Positions 8,095 through 16,662 of a DNA stretch of 64,000 bases are shown here, piece by piece. Made by a program: the position numbers and the translations under genes. The notes beneath the pieces were generated by a model that saw nothing but the letters and a program-made list of their open reading frames with translations, searched no databases and was not told the DNA's origin. The DNA is from Nitrospirillum sp034653355 (GTDB taxonomy: Bacteria; Pseudomonadota; Alphaproteobacteria; Azospirillales; Azospirillaceae): assembly GCF_034653355.1 (NCBI RefSeq), contig NZ_JAYEER010000004.1, positions 248,001 to 312,000 on the forward strand, written 5' to 3'. How positions within the stretch are numbered: the first letter of the stretch is position 1; each line of letters begins with the position of its first letter.

Positions 8095-10047
8095 ATGACC
8101 AACACGGAACCGATGGCGAAGGACGGGGGCGCGGCCGCCCCCGCGCCTGACGGCCTGCATGAGCAGCACGGCCACGGCCATATCCATGGCAGCCGCGGCA
8201 TGCTGATGCTGGGGGCGCTGGGCGTGGTCTTCGGCGACATCGGCACCTCCCCCCTCTATGCCATGCAGACGGCCCTGGGGGCGGTCACCCACCACGGCCG
8301 CCTGCCCAGCGAGGGCGATGTGCTGGGGGTGGTCAGCCTGATCATTTGGGCGCTGATCCTGATCGTGGCGGTGAAGTACGTGGCCCTGGTGCTGCGCGCC
8401 GACAATGACGGCGAGGGCGGCATCCTCTCGCTCTTGTCGCTGGTGCATCCGCCCAGCGCCAAGGAGATGGTGCCCATGGTGGTGTTCCTGGGCATCTGCG
8501 GCGCCGCCCTGCTATTCGGCGACGGTGCCATCACCCCCGCCATCTCCGTCCTGTCGGCCATGGAGGGACTGGTCGTGGCCGACAGCCACCTGGGCGCCTT
8601 CGTCCTGCCCCTGACCGTGGCGGTGCTGGTGGCCCTGTTCGCCATCCAGTACCGGGGCACCGGCGCCATCGGCCGCCTGTTCGGTCCCATCATGGCCCTG
8701 TGGTTCGGTGTGCTGGCGGCCGTCGGCCTGTGGCATGTGGCACAGCGGCCGGACATCCTGCTGGCCTTCAACCCGCTGTCGGCCGAGCACCTGCTGGTGC
8801 ATGCGCCGGGCGTGGCCTTCGCCGTGTTCGGCGCCGTCTTCCTGGCGCTGACGGGGGCGGAGGCCTTGTACGCCGACATGGGCCACTTCGGCGCCGGCGC
8901 CATTCGCCGGGCCTGGTTCGTGGTCGTCTTCCCCGCCCTGATCCTGAACTACCTGGGCCAGGGCGCCTTGCTGCTGGACAAGCCGGAGGCGGTGGACAAT
9001 CCCTTCTACCGCCTGGCGCCGGACTGGGCGATGGTGCCCCTGGTCATCCTGGCCACCATGGCCACCGTCATCGCCAGTCAGGCGCTGATCTCCGGCGTGT
9101 TCTCCATGACGCGGCAGGCCATCACCCTGCGCCTGCTGCCGCGCATGTCCATCTCCCCCACCTCGCGCAAGTCCTATGGCCAGATCTACGTCGGCGTGGT
9201 CAACTGGCTGCTGATGCTGGCGACCCTGATGATCGTCCTGGGCTTCCGCCATTCCGAGGCGTTGGCCGCCGCCTACGGCATCGCCGTGTCGGCCACCATG
9301 CTGATCACCACCATCCTGCTGCGCCGGGTGATGCGCGAGCTGTGGAACTGGCCGGCCATCCCCACCAACCTGATGATGGGCTTCTTCGCCGCCGTGGACC
9401 TGGCCTTCCTGGTGGCCAACAGCACCAAGCTGCTGGAGGGCGGCTGGCTGCCGCTGGCCATCGGCGGCTTCATCGCCTTCCTCATGGTCGCCTGGCGCAA
9501 GGGCACCGCCATCGTGCAGATCAAGCTGAGCGAGGGCGGCACCACCTTCGCCGACTTCATGCGCCAGGTGGAGGAGACGGTGGTGCACCGCCTGCCCGGC
9601 ACGGCGGTGTTCGTGACCCGCACGGCCGACCGGGTGTCGCCCATGCTGGTGCACCACGTCACCCACAATCGCGTGCTGCATGAGCACGTCATCCTGCTGA
9701 CCCTGGTGCCGACCAAGCGGCCCCGCGTGCCGGCCGGTGAGCGCCTGGCGGTGGAGCAGGTGGGCAACGGCTTCTGGCGGGTGACGGTGCGCATCGGCTT
9801 CATGCAGAAGCCCGACGTGCCCACGGTCATGCGCGGCTTGGCCCGCCTGGGCCTGGCCTTCTGCCGGGAGGAGGTGACCTACTACATCTCGCATGAGCGG
9901 CTGATCCGCGCCGAGCGGAACCCCGCCCTGTCCGGCCCCATCTGGACCGCCTATCACCTGATGCAGCGCCTAGGCCTGCGGGCGTCGGATTACTTTCACT
10001 TGCCGCCGGAACAGGTGATGGAAGTGGGATTCAGGCTGGAGGTCTAA
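8095..10047 (+). CDS. kup: Low-affinity potassium uptake protein Kup
   Basis: Inner-membrane K+/H+ symporter of the KUP/HAK/KT family, 650 aa, close to the usual length. About twelve helices lie between residues 35 and 470, opening with the diagnostic GVVFGDIGTSPLYA motif at about 42-55; GDGAITPAISVLSA and TGAEALYADMGHFG are further KUP signatures. The C-terminal ~170 residues form the cytoplasmic domain. The 35-residue N-terminal extension is histidine-rich (HEQHGHGHIHG), which is unusual. A ribosome site lies in the GGGGCGGGGACCGGACGG leader. Its end overlaps the convergent LysR gene by four bases. Confidence 0.96.
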   Translation: MTNTEPMAKDGGAAAPAPDGLHEQHGHGHIHGSRGMLMLGALGVVFGDIGTSPLYAMQTALGAVTHHGRLPSEGDVLGVVSLIIWALILIVAVKYVALVLRADNDGEGGILSLLSLVHPPSAKEMVPMVVFLGICGAALLFGDGAITPAISVLSAMEGLVVADSHLGAFVLPLTVAVLVALFAIQYRGTGAIGRLFGPIMALWFGVLAAVGLWHVAQRPDILLAFNPLSAEHLLVHAPGVAFAVFGAVFLALTGAEALYADMGHFGAGAIRRAWFVVVFPALILNYLGQGALLLDKPEAVDNPFYRLAPDWAMVPLVILATMATVIASQALISGVFSMTRQAITLRLLPRMSISPTSRKSYGQIYVGVVNWLLMLATLMIVLGFRHSEALAAAYGIAVSATMLITTILLRRVMRELWNWPAIPTNLMMGFFAAVDLAFLVANSTKLLEGGWLPLAIGGFIAFLMVAWRKGTAIVQIKLSEGGTTFADFMRQVEETVVHRLPGTAVFVTRTADRVSPMLVHHVTHNRVLHEHVILLTLVPTKRPRVPAGERLAVEQVGNGFWRVTVRIGFMQKPDVPTVMRGLARLGLAFCREEVTYYISHERLIRAERNPALSGPIWTAYHLMQRLGLRASDYFHLPPEQVMEVGFRLEV

Positions 10048-10952
10048 TTTTCCCCGCAGACCTGGCGCACGCACCCGCGCAGCCAGCGATGGGCGGGGTC
10101 GGCGTCCAGGCGGGGGTGCCAGAGCAGCGACACGGTGATCTCCGGCACATCGACCGGCAGGGCGAAGCTGAACAGGCCCTCGCGCAAGGTCAGGGTATGC
10201 CGCTCCGGCACCGTCGCCACCAGGTCGGTGGCGCGGGCCAGGGTCAACGCCGCGGAGAAGTCGCCGACGATGACGGCCACATCGCGTGCCAGGCCCAGCG
10301 GTTCCAGCGCCGCGTCCACCGGGGCATGACGGCGATCCGGGTCGTGGTCGCGGCGGGCCACGGCGATGTGGCGGGCGGCGGCGAAGCGGGCGGGGGTGAG
10401 GGCGCCCTCACCCAGGGGATGCCCCGTGCGCGCCACGCCGACGAAACGGTCGCGGAACAGGGCTTGGGCGCGGACCTCCGGCCCCATGCTGTCGCCCAAC
10501 ACCCCGGTTTCCAGATCCACGGCGCCGTCGCGCAGCGGCGTGCTGCCCTTGTCCGGCTTGGGCGCGAAGCGCAGGCGCACACCCGGCGCCTCCCGCGCCA
10601 CCCGGGTGACGAGCGCGACACCGAAGCTTTCCACGAAGCCTTCCCGCGTGCGCAGGGTGAAGGTGCGGGTGAGGCGCGCCAAATCCAGCCCCTCCGCCGG
10701 GCGCAGCACGGCCTCCGCCTCCCGCACCAGGGGCGCCACCCGCTCGCGCAGGTCCAGGGCATGGGGCGTCGGCACCAGGCCCCGGCCCGCCCGCACCAGC
10801 AGCGGGTCGCCCGTCACCTCCCGCAGGCGGGCCAGCGCCCGGCTCATGGCCGAGGGGCTGAGCCGCAGGCGGCGTGCGGCCTTGGCCACGCTGCCCTCGC
10901 TCAGCAGCACGTCCAGAGTGATCAGCAGGTTCAGATCGGGCAGGGTGGCCAT
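10044..10952 (-). CDS. LysR-family transcriptional regulator
   Basis: A 302-aa LysR-type regulator of the NodD/PcpR-like subgroup. The N-terminal winged helix is DLNLLITLDVLLSEGSVAKA with the recognition part SPSAMSRALARLREVTG; the C-terminal effector domain follows. It is divergent from the MFS exporter at 11082, with 129 bp between starts, so it probably controls that exporter. The effector is unknown. Confidence 0.92.
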   Translation of the reverse strand: MATLPDLNLLITLDVLLSEGSVAKAARRLRLSPSAMSRALARLREVTGDPLLVRAGRGLVPTPHALDLRERVAPLVREAEAVLRPAEGLDLARLTRTFTLRTREGFVESFGVALVTRVAREAPGVRLRFAPKPDKGSTPLRDGAVDLETGVLGDSMGPEVRAQALFRDRFVGVARTGHPLGEGALTPARFAAARHIAVARRDHDPDRRHAPVDAALEPLGLARDVAVIVGDFSAALTLARATDLVATVPERHTLTLREGLFSFALPVDVPEITVSLLWHPRLDADPAHRWLRGCVRQVCGEN

Positions 10953-11081
10953 GATGTAATCCTAACACGCGGCGCGACGCGACATAGCGCGTGGCATGCA
11001 CGAATATGCTGCAATCCGTGCGCGTTCCGCCATGTCATCCTGCCGGCTACCGTCCGCTTGAACCAATGAGCGGAGGGTGAC
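10953..11081. promoter_or_regulatory. Divergent control region of LysR gene and MFS gene
   Basis: The region contains GCATGCACGAATATGCTGC, a small inverted repeat (GCAT...ATGC) compatible with a LysR-type site, and a CGGAGGGTGAC ribosome site just before the MFS start. Promoter boxes are not clear. Confidence 0.35.
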
Positions 11082-12566
11082 ATGGCCTCAATGAGTATGG
11101 ATCAACCAGTGACGGTGGCGCCGATGGGGACCCGGTGGGTTCTGGCCACGCTGTCGCTGTGCGTGCTGTTGTCTTCCCTGGGCACCAGCGTGGCCAACGT
11201 GGCGCTGCCCACCCTGGCGCGGGCCCTGGGCGCGCCTTTCCAGCAGGTGCAATGGGTGGTACTGGCCTATCTGCTGGCCATGACCACCCTGATCGTCAGC
11301 GTCGGGCGGCTAGGGGACCTGACGGGTCGCCGCCGCCTGTTGCTGGCCGGCCTGGCCCTGTTCACCGGCGCCTCGGCGTTCTGTGGGCTGGCGCCCGGCC
11401 TGGGTGTCCTGGTCGCCGCCCGGGCGGCGCAGGGGCTGGGCGCATCGGCCATGACGGCGCTGGCCCTGGCCTTCGTCGGCGGAACGGTACCCAAGGATCG
11501 CATCGGCCGCGCCATGGGCTTGATGGGCACCATGTCGGCCGTGGGCACCGCGCTGGGCCCGTCCCTGGGCGGCGCGCTGATCGCCGCCTGGGGCTGGCGG
11601 GCCATCTTCCTGGTCAACCTGCCGCTGGGCGGTCTGGCCCTGCTGCTGGCCTGGCGGGCGCTGCCGGTGGACAGGGCGCCGGTGGACAAGGGGCTGGCGG
11701 ACGAGGCGCGCGCGCACGGCGAACGGCCCGGCTTCGACGGCGTGGGCACGGTGCTGCTGGGTGGGACGCTGGCGCTGTACGCCCTGGCCATGACCCTGGG
11801 GCGGGGGCAATGGGGCCCGTTGAACCTGGCGCTGCTGGCGGGTGCCGGGGTGGGGGCTGGGCTGTTCTTGGCGGTGGAGGCCCGGGTGGCGTCGCCCCTG
11901 GTGCGCCTGGGCCTGCTGCGCCATCCGGTGGTGGGGCCCGGCCTGATGGGCAGCGGCGCCGTGGCGACGGTCATGGCGACCACCTTCGTGGTGGGGCCGT
12001 TCTACCTGGCCCGCGCCCTGGGCTTGAGCCCGGCCGGCGTGGGGCTGGCGATGTCCACCGGGCCGCTGATGTCCGCCCTGGCCGGGGTGCCGGCCGGGCG
12101 CCTGGTTGACCGCCTCGGGGCGGTGCACGTCAGCGTCATCGGCCTGGGCGCCATGGTGGCGGGTGTCGCGCTGATGGCGTCGGCGGGCCTGATTCTGAAG
12201 GGGCCCGTCATGGGCGTCGCGGGCTACATCGGGCCCATCGCGGTGCTGACCGCCGGCTACGCCCTGTTCCAGGCGGCCAACAACACCGCCGTGATGTCGG
12301 GTGTCGCGGCCGACCGGCGGGGCCTCGTCTCCGGCATTCTGAACCTGTCGCGCAACATGGGGCTGATCACCGGCGCCTCCGCCCTGGGGGCGGTGTTCGC
12401 GTGGGCCGCCGGTGTGCCGGACCTCACCGCCGCCCCCGCCGAGGCGGTCGCCACCGGCATGCGCGTCACCTTCCTGGTGGCAGGCGGCCTGGTCGTTCTG
12501 GCCTTGCTGCTGGTGGCCGCCAGCGCGACGGGGATGAGGCGCCGGCATTCTCCGCTTGAAATGTAA
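11082..12566 (+). CDS. MFS transporter, DHA2 (EmrB/QacA) family
   Basis: Drug:H+ antiporter-like permease of 494 aa with 14 predicted helices. The motif A loop reads GRLGDLTGRRRLLLAG (about residues 70-85), and the motif C-like stretch GTALGPSLGGALIAAWGWRAIF lies in helix 5, both typical of antiporters of this group. It is likely an efflux pump controlled by the divergent LysR gene. The last codons and the stop lie inside the Zur-like palindrome that precedes the next gene. Confidence 0.92.
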   Translation: MASMSMDQPVTVAPMGTRWVLATLSLCVLLSSLGTSVANVALPTLARALGAPFQQVQWVVLAYLLAMTTLIVSVGRLGDLTGRRRLLLAGLALFTGASAFCGLAPGLGVLVAARAAQGLGASAMTALALAFVGGTVPKDRIGRAMGLMGTMSAVGTALGPSLGGALIAAWGWRAIFLVNLPLGGLALLLAWRALPVDRAPVDKGLADEARAHGERPGFDGVGTVLLGGTLALYALAMTLGRGQWGPLNLALLAGAGVGAGLFLAVEARVASPLVRLGLLRHPVVGPGLMGSGAVATVMATTFVVGPFYLARALGLSPAGVGLAMSTGPLMSALAGVPAGRLVDRLGAVHVSVIGLGAMVAGVALMASAGLILKGPVMGVAGYIGPIAVLTAGYALFQAANNTAVMSGVAADRRGLVSGILNLSRNMGLITGASALGAVFAWAAGVPDLTAAPAEAVATGMRVTFLVAGGLVVLALLLVAASATGMRRRHSPLEM

Positions 12567-12584
12567 TGTTATAACGTTACATTT
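12559..12584. promoter_or_regulatory. Putative Zur (zinc uptake regulator) box
   Basis: A 26-bp near-perfect inverted repeat whose centre is GTAATGTTATAACGTTAC; only one base pair of the dyad is broken. From memory, alphaproteobacterial Zur operators are close to GTAATGTTATAACATTAC, so this differs at one base. It sits immediately upstream of a two-gene unit containing DUF1826, a family repeatedly found in zinc-starvation operons. Binding is inferred, not shown. Confidence 0.7.
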
Positions 12585-12621
12585 CTCGGGCTTTCCTTAT
12601 CCCATGGAGCCCATAGCCCTC

Positions 12622-12897
12622 ATGTCCACCCTCACCGCCGCCCTTGGCCTGCCACCCGGCGTGGTGCCGCCCCGCTTCGCCGAAGCCCTGCTGACCTTCC
12701 AAGGGGCGCTGGCGCGGTGCGAGGCGGCGGGCATCCCGGCGCACAGCGCGCTGGCCGCCGGCCTGGTGGAACTGCTGCCGCGTCTGATCGCCGTTTATGG
12801 GGCGGAAGGGGTGGCCGACGTGCTGGCAACCCTGGCGGCCCATGTTGGCGGTGATGTGGTGGGGGACAACCTGGTGGCCGGGCACACGCGGCAATGA
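12622..12897 (+). CDS. Small protein of unknown function, first gene of Zur-box unit
   Basis: A 91-aa protein (97 aa from the in-frame ATG at 12604) rich in alanine, leucine and valine and probably alpha-helical, with no signal peptide and no metal-binding cluster. I do not recognise a family. It begins 38 bp after the Zur-like palindrome, and its stop overlaps the DUF1826 start in ATGA, so the two are translationally coupled. The later start is preferred because it leaves room for a leader and has GGAG upstream; a start inside the palindrome (12556) is unlikely. A role in zinc limitation is an inference from position only. Confidence 0.65.
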   Translation: MSTLTAALGLPPGVVPPRFAEALLTFQGALARCEAAGIPAHSALAAGLVELLPRLIAVYGAEGVADVLATLAAHVGGDVVGDNLVAGHTRQ

Positions 12898-13574
12898 CTG
12901 GCGCCGGCATTCTCGAGGACGTCAATCCCGCCGTGCTGGGGCGTGTGTCGGATCCCACCGTGGGGCTCGCCCTCTGGCGGCGGGACCGGTTCCCTGGCGT
13001 GGCGCTGGACCCCTGGCTGGACGCGCTGCCGGCGGACCGCCTGCCCCGCGGCCGTTTCCTGGTGCGCCTTGGCGATGTTGACACTGTCCTGGTGCCGCTG
13101 CTGGACGGGGCCGGCGCGCCCGTGGCCTTGGCCGCCGACATCGTGGATCTCAGCCGCCGTTTCCTGGATGTGGCGGGTGGGGACTGGGTGGATCTGCGGC
13201 TGGAGGTGGTGGAGGGTGACGCCTGCTGGAAATTCCACCGTGACCACGTGCGGCTGCGGCTGATCGCGACCTATCGGGGACCGGGCACCCAGGTGGTGGC
13301 GCCCATCGATGCCGCCTGCGCCTTGGCGCGGCAACGGCGGTACCAGGGCCCTTTGTATGAGATGCCGCGCCATGCCGTGGCGCTGTTCAAGGGCTGTGGC
13401 GAAGCATGCGGCGAGGGGGTCGTGCACCGTTCGCCCCCCATCGCCGGCACGGGCCAGGCGCGCCTGGTCCTGTGCCTGAACCAGCCGTCCGCCGCGTCAC
13501 CGGAACCGTGGGGACTTGGCGGGGGCGAGGCCGTGGCCATCGCCGAGCGGGCGGCGCACGTCCTGGCGCGCTGA
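12894..13574 (+). CDS. DUF1826 domain protein, probably zinc-starvation linked
   Basis: A 226-aa protein with the DUF1826 hallmark CWKFHRDHVRLRLIATYRG continuing to PGTQ (Cys111, His115, Asp117 and the TYRGPGT loop at about 126-132). The biochemical function of the family is not established. It is often seen beside Zur-regulated CobW-type GTPases, and here it lies downstream of a Zur-like box, translationally coupled to the preceding small gene. A conserved Cys/His/Asp set suggests a metal site. No CobW gene is in this window. Family call is fairly firm; the link with zinc is contextual. Confidence 0.8.
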   Translation: MTGAGILEDVNPAVLGRVSDPTVGLALWRRDRFPGVALDPWLDALPADRLPRGRFLVRLGDVDTVLVPLLDGAGAPVALAADIVDLSRRFLDVAGGDWVDLRLEVVEGDACWKFHRDHVRLRLIATYRGPGTQVVAPIDAACALARQRRYQGPLYEMPRHAVALFKGCGEACGEGVVHRSPPIAGTGQARLVLCLNQPSAASPEPWGLGGGEAVAIAERAAHVLAR

Positions 13575-13578
13575 CGCC

Positions 13579-14871
13579 TTAGACCTTGAACAACTCGGGA
13601 TCGCCGCCGCCTGGGCGGAAGCCGGGGAAGACGGCGTCCACCTGGCCGACGCCCATGCGATGCTTCAGCACGCTGGTCAGCACGTCGCGATAGTCCGTGG
13701 TGACGGCCAGGTCCACGCGCTCATCCAAGTCCTGCGGCTGCAGGCCCGGCCAGCGGCCCAGCAGGCGGCCGCCCGCCACGCCCCCGCCCAGCACCATCAT
13801 GAGCGAGCCATGGCCGTGGTCGGTGCCGCCGCTGCGGTTGGCGCGCAGGCGGCGGCCGAACTCGCTGACCGTCACCAGGGTGATGCGGTCGTGATAGGCC
13901 GACAGGTCGTTCCAGAAGGTGGCCAGCGAGCCCGACAACTGGTGGACCAGGCTCTTGAACCGGCCGGCCTGGCCCTCATGCGTGTCCCAGCCGCCCATGT
14001 CGACGCAGGCGACCTTCAACCCCGCGTCCATGCGGATCAGGCGGGCCACCGTCTCCAGCGACCGGCCGATATCGCCCTCGAAGGCGCCGCCATGCTCCGG
14101 CTGGTAGGCCAGGACCTTGCCGTCCGGGCCCTTGGGCAGGGCGGCGTTCAAGCGCAGGGCGGCGTCCAGCGCCACGCGGCCCCCGCGCGCGACATTGGGG
14201 TTGAAGGACGCCGGCTGGCCGGCGGCGGGGTACAGCCGCTCCAGCACGGCTTGGGTGCTGGGCCCGCCCGGCAGTCCGAATCCACCGCGCAGGTCGGGAA
14301 TGGACAGGGCTTCGGGATAGCCTTGCAGCAGCTTGGGCACGCCCCCGGCGGTGCTGACCGCCACCAGCTCGCCATTGCTTCCCATCTGGCGCAGCAGGCG
14401 GGCGACCCAGCCACCCTCCGTGCCCAGGACGCCGTTGCCCTTGGGCTCCTCCGCCAGGCCGCGCTCCATCAGTTCCTGCGCCTCGAAATGGCTGCGGGTG
14501 GCGTTGGACAGGCCGGTGGCGTGGACGATGGCCAGGTCGCCCTGGCGGTAGATCTCATGCAGGGCGGCCGCCTCGGGGTGCAGGCGGAAATCCACACCCC
14601 GGGCCAGATCGCTGTCCAGCGCGATGCCTGCCTTGTCGCCGCTGTCCAGCAGCCGCAGGTCGGCCGGCCGCGCGTCGATGTAGACGGCGTCGTTGGCCGG
14701 GCCGATGAAGTTCAGCACGTCCATGCCACCGCGAAAGAACAGCACGATCAGGATTTTGCCGTTGGGCGCGCCGCCGGGTGCGGCGAAGGCCAACTGGCCC
14801 AGGCCGGGCACGGTGGTGAGGGCGCCCGCGGCGGCCAGGGTCTTCAATATCTCGCGTCGATTGAACGCCAT
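13579..14871 (-). CDS. DUF1501 family protein (Tat-exported)
   Basis: A 430-aa member of DUF1501, a family related to the alkaline phosphatase/sulfatase fold. The N-terminus has a twin-arginine pattern NRREILK followed by a hydrophobic stretch and a cleavage-like AFA site near residue 30, so export by Tat is likely. Motifs LIVLFFRGGMD, GGWDTHEGQ and TVSEFGRR with GTDHGHGSLMMVLGGG are the family's conserved metal-site-like segments. It follows the DUF1800 gene by 18 bp; the two families are almost always paired. No substrate is known. Confidence 0.92.
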   Translation of the reverse strand: MAFNRREILKTLAAAGALTTVPGLGQLAFAAPGGAPNGKILIVLFFRGGMDVLNFIGPANDAVYIDARPADLRLLDSGDKAGIALDSDLARGVDFRLHPEAAALHEIYRQGDLAIVHATGLSNATRSHFEAQELMERGLAEEPKGNGVLGTEGGWVARLLRQMGSNGELVAVSTAGGVPKLLQGYPEALSIPDLRGGFGLPGGPSTQAVLERLYPAAGQPASFNPNVARGGRVALDAALRLNAALPKGPDGKVLAYQPEHGGAFEGDIGRSLETVARLIRMDAGLKVACVDMGGWDTHEGQAGRFKSLVHQLSGSLATFWNDLSAYHDRITLVTVSEFGRRLRANRSGGTDHGHGSLMMVLGGGVAGGRLLGRWPGLQPQDLDERVDLAVTTDYRDVLTSVLKHRMGVGQVDAVFPGFRPGGGDPELFKV

Positions 14872-14889
14872 GATCGTTCCTCCTCCCGC

Positions 14890-16488
14890 TCAGCGCAGCT
14901 GGAACGCGGGGCTCATGGCCACGTAGGCGGCCAGGCGGCGGTTGGCGAATTCGCCGGTTTTATTGTCCACCATGGGTGGAGCGTCGGCGGCCAGTGACAG
15001 TCCGCCCAGCAGCGCGGCGGCGTCGATGGCCGTGGGGCTGCCCAGCAGGCGGTCGGACCAGAAGGCCACCGCCTGGCCGCTGTGGGCGGCGGCCGGGCCC
15101 ATCTGGGCGGTGGCGGACAATCCGGGCGGCATCCACCATCCCTCCGCCAGGCCCAGCGCCAGATTCCAGCGCGCCCGCATGTTCTGTGCGCCCAGCCAGT
15201 AATCGTCGGCCACGGGATGACCATCCGGGCTGGGCCACGCGTACAGCTTCTGCCCGGCGCTATCCATGGTGCCCACCAGCGGCTCGCTGGCGGTGACGGG
15301 GATGCCGGTGGCGCGCGCGAAGCTGGCCACCAGTTCCAGGGGCCGCTTTGGCCGGGCGCCCCAATTGGCCGTGGCCTGGGGCGACAGGGCGATCAGCCGC
15401 ACCACCCGGGCGATCTGGTCAGGGCGCTGGCGGTTGTCCAGCCAGGTCGCGGCGGCGGCCTTGACCAGCTCCGGCGACGGTTCCCCGCCCAGCAGGGAGC
15501 GCACCATCTTGGTGCAGATGAAGTGCGCGGTGGCGGGGTGGTTGGCCACCAGGTCCAACACCTTGTGCCCGTCGTTCTGCGGCGGCTGATAGCTGTCGAA
15601 CTCCGCCGCCAGTACGCGCTTCTGGTAATTGTCGTGCCAGGATTCGATGTAGGTGAAGCGGCCGTCGTTGGGCGCCTTGTAGCCGCCCAGGTCCTGGCCG
15701 CTCTGGATGCTCCACCCCGTGAAGGCGCGGCTCGCCTCATAGACGTCCTGGTCGATGTAGCCTTCGGGCGCGCCCTTCAGGGCGCCGGGCACGTCGCGCC
15801 AGCGGTCGTACTGGGTGTTGAGGTAGGCGTCGCGGCCCAGGGTGTGCAGCTCGAACAGCTCGCGGGCGTAGTTCTCGTTGGCGGCCCCGCCACGGGAGGA
15901 GCGGTTGTTCAGGTAGATCAGCATGGCCGGGCTGGTGGCCACCGCCTCCAGCAGGTCGCGGAAGTTGCCCAGGGCGTGGGTGCGCAGGGCCGCGTCATAG
16001 GCCGGCAGGGCCGGAGCGGTGTAGCTGTCGGCCGCGTTTACGGAGAAATGGTCGTGCCAGAACAGCGTCATGACTTGGCGCAGTTGGGCCGGGTCGTAGA
16101 CGGCGCGGATCACGGTGGCCGCCGCCAGATCCAGGCGCGGGCGTACCCGTTCCTGGTAGGGCAGCTTGCGGTCGGGCTGGTTCAGCGACCACAGGGCGTC
16201 CACCGGCTGGTCCAGGGTGCGCAGCGGGCGCATCTCATCCAGCGCGGCCCATCCTTCGCCGGCGTCGTACTTGATGCGCATGACCGCGCTGTCCAGCTTC
16301 TGCTGACATTCCGGCCCCGGGCCGGTGCCGGCGGCCAGGCGCAGCTGCTCATCCAGCCAATGCGGGATGCCCTGCTGCTTCAGGGCCTGGGCATCGCCGG
16401 GCCGGGGGCCGTAGGCGAAGCGGTTCAGGAATATCCATTCCTGTGACGGGGCGGCGCCAGCGGCCGCAACTGGGGTGGGGACGACCAT
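14890..16488 (-). CDS. DUF1800 family protein
   Basis: A 532-aa DUF1800 protein, partner of the DUF1501 gene downstream. The family's signatures are visible: FLNRFAYGPRPGDAQAL near the start, FWHDHFSVNA, NENYARELFELHTLG, RAFTGW and FICTKMVRSL. The start at 16488 is chosen because it is preceded by a strong AAGGAGGG ribosome site seven bases away; an upstream in-frame ATG at 16524 lacks one. Function is not established; the pair is usually thought to act in the periplasm or at the cell surface. I see no classical signal peptide from this start. Confidence 0.92.
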   Translation of the reverse strand: MVVPTPVAAAGAAPSQEWIFLNRFAYGPRPGDAQALKQQGIPHWLDEQLRLAAGTGPGPECQQKLDSAVMRIKYDAGEGWAALDEMRPLRTLDQPVDALWSLNQPDRKLPYQERVRPRLDLAAATVIRAVYDPAQLRQVMTLFWHDHFSVNAADSYTAPALPAYDAALRTHALGNFRDLLEAVATSPAMLIYLNNRSSRGGAANENYARELFELHTLGRDAYLNTQYDRWRDVPGALKGAPEGYIDQDVYEASRAFTGWSIQSGQDLGGYKAPNDGRFTYIESWHDNYQKRVLAAEFDSYQPPQNDGHKVLDLVANHPATAHFICTKMVRSLLGGEPSPELVKAAAATWLDNRQRPDQIARVVRLIALSPQATANWGARPKRPLELVASFARATGIPVTASEPLVGTMDSAGQKLYAWPSPDGHPVADDYWLGAQNMRARWNLALGLAEGWWMPPGLSATAQMGPAAAHSGQAVAFWSDRLLGSPTAIDAAALLGGLSLAADAPPMVDNKTGEFANRRLAAYVAMSPAFQLR

Positions 16489-16583
16489 TCCCGGCCCTCC
16501 TTGATCAATCGATCCGACCCCCATGCTACTCTATTTCCGGTCCCAACCCGGCGTCCGCCAGTAGCGGTAGGGTCTATGGATAG

Positions 16584-16612
16584 AAAAAGGGGGCCCCCAT
16601 GGGACCCCCTTT
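16584..16612 (-). terminator. Rho-independent terminator of the OPT gene
   Basis: A hairpin AAAGGGGG/CCCCCTTT with a short CCC/GGG inner stem. Read on the minus strand it is followed by TTTTTC. It lies 51 bases beyond the stop of the minus-strand OPT gene. Confidence 0.8.
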
Positions 16613-16662
16613 CTAACCCTTTCGGGATGAGGCTTTTCGCCCCACTTGATGTTTGGCCTCGT

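Noticed and set aside
6289..8448. 719-aa minus-strand frame across livG, its promoter region and the binding-protein gene
   Set aside because: It overlaps livG in another phase and is antisense to the substrate-binding protein and kup; no motif.
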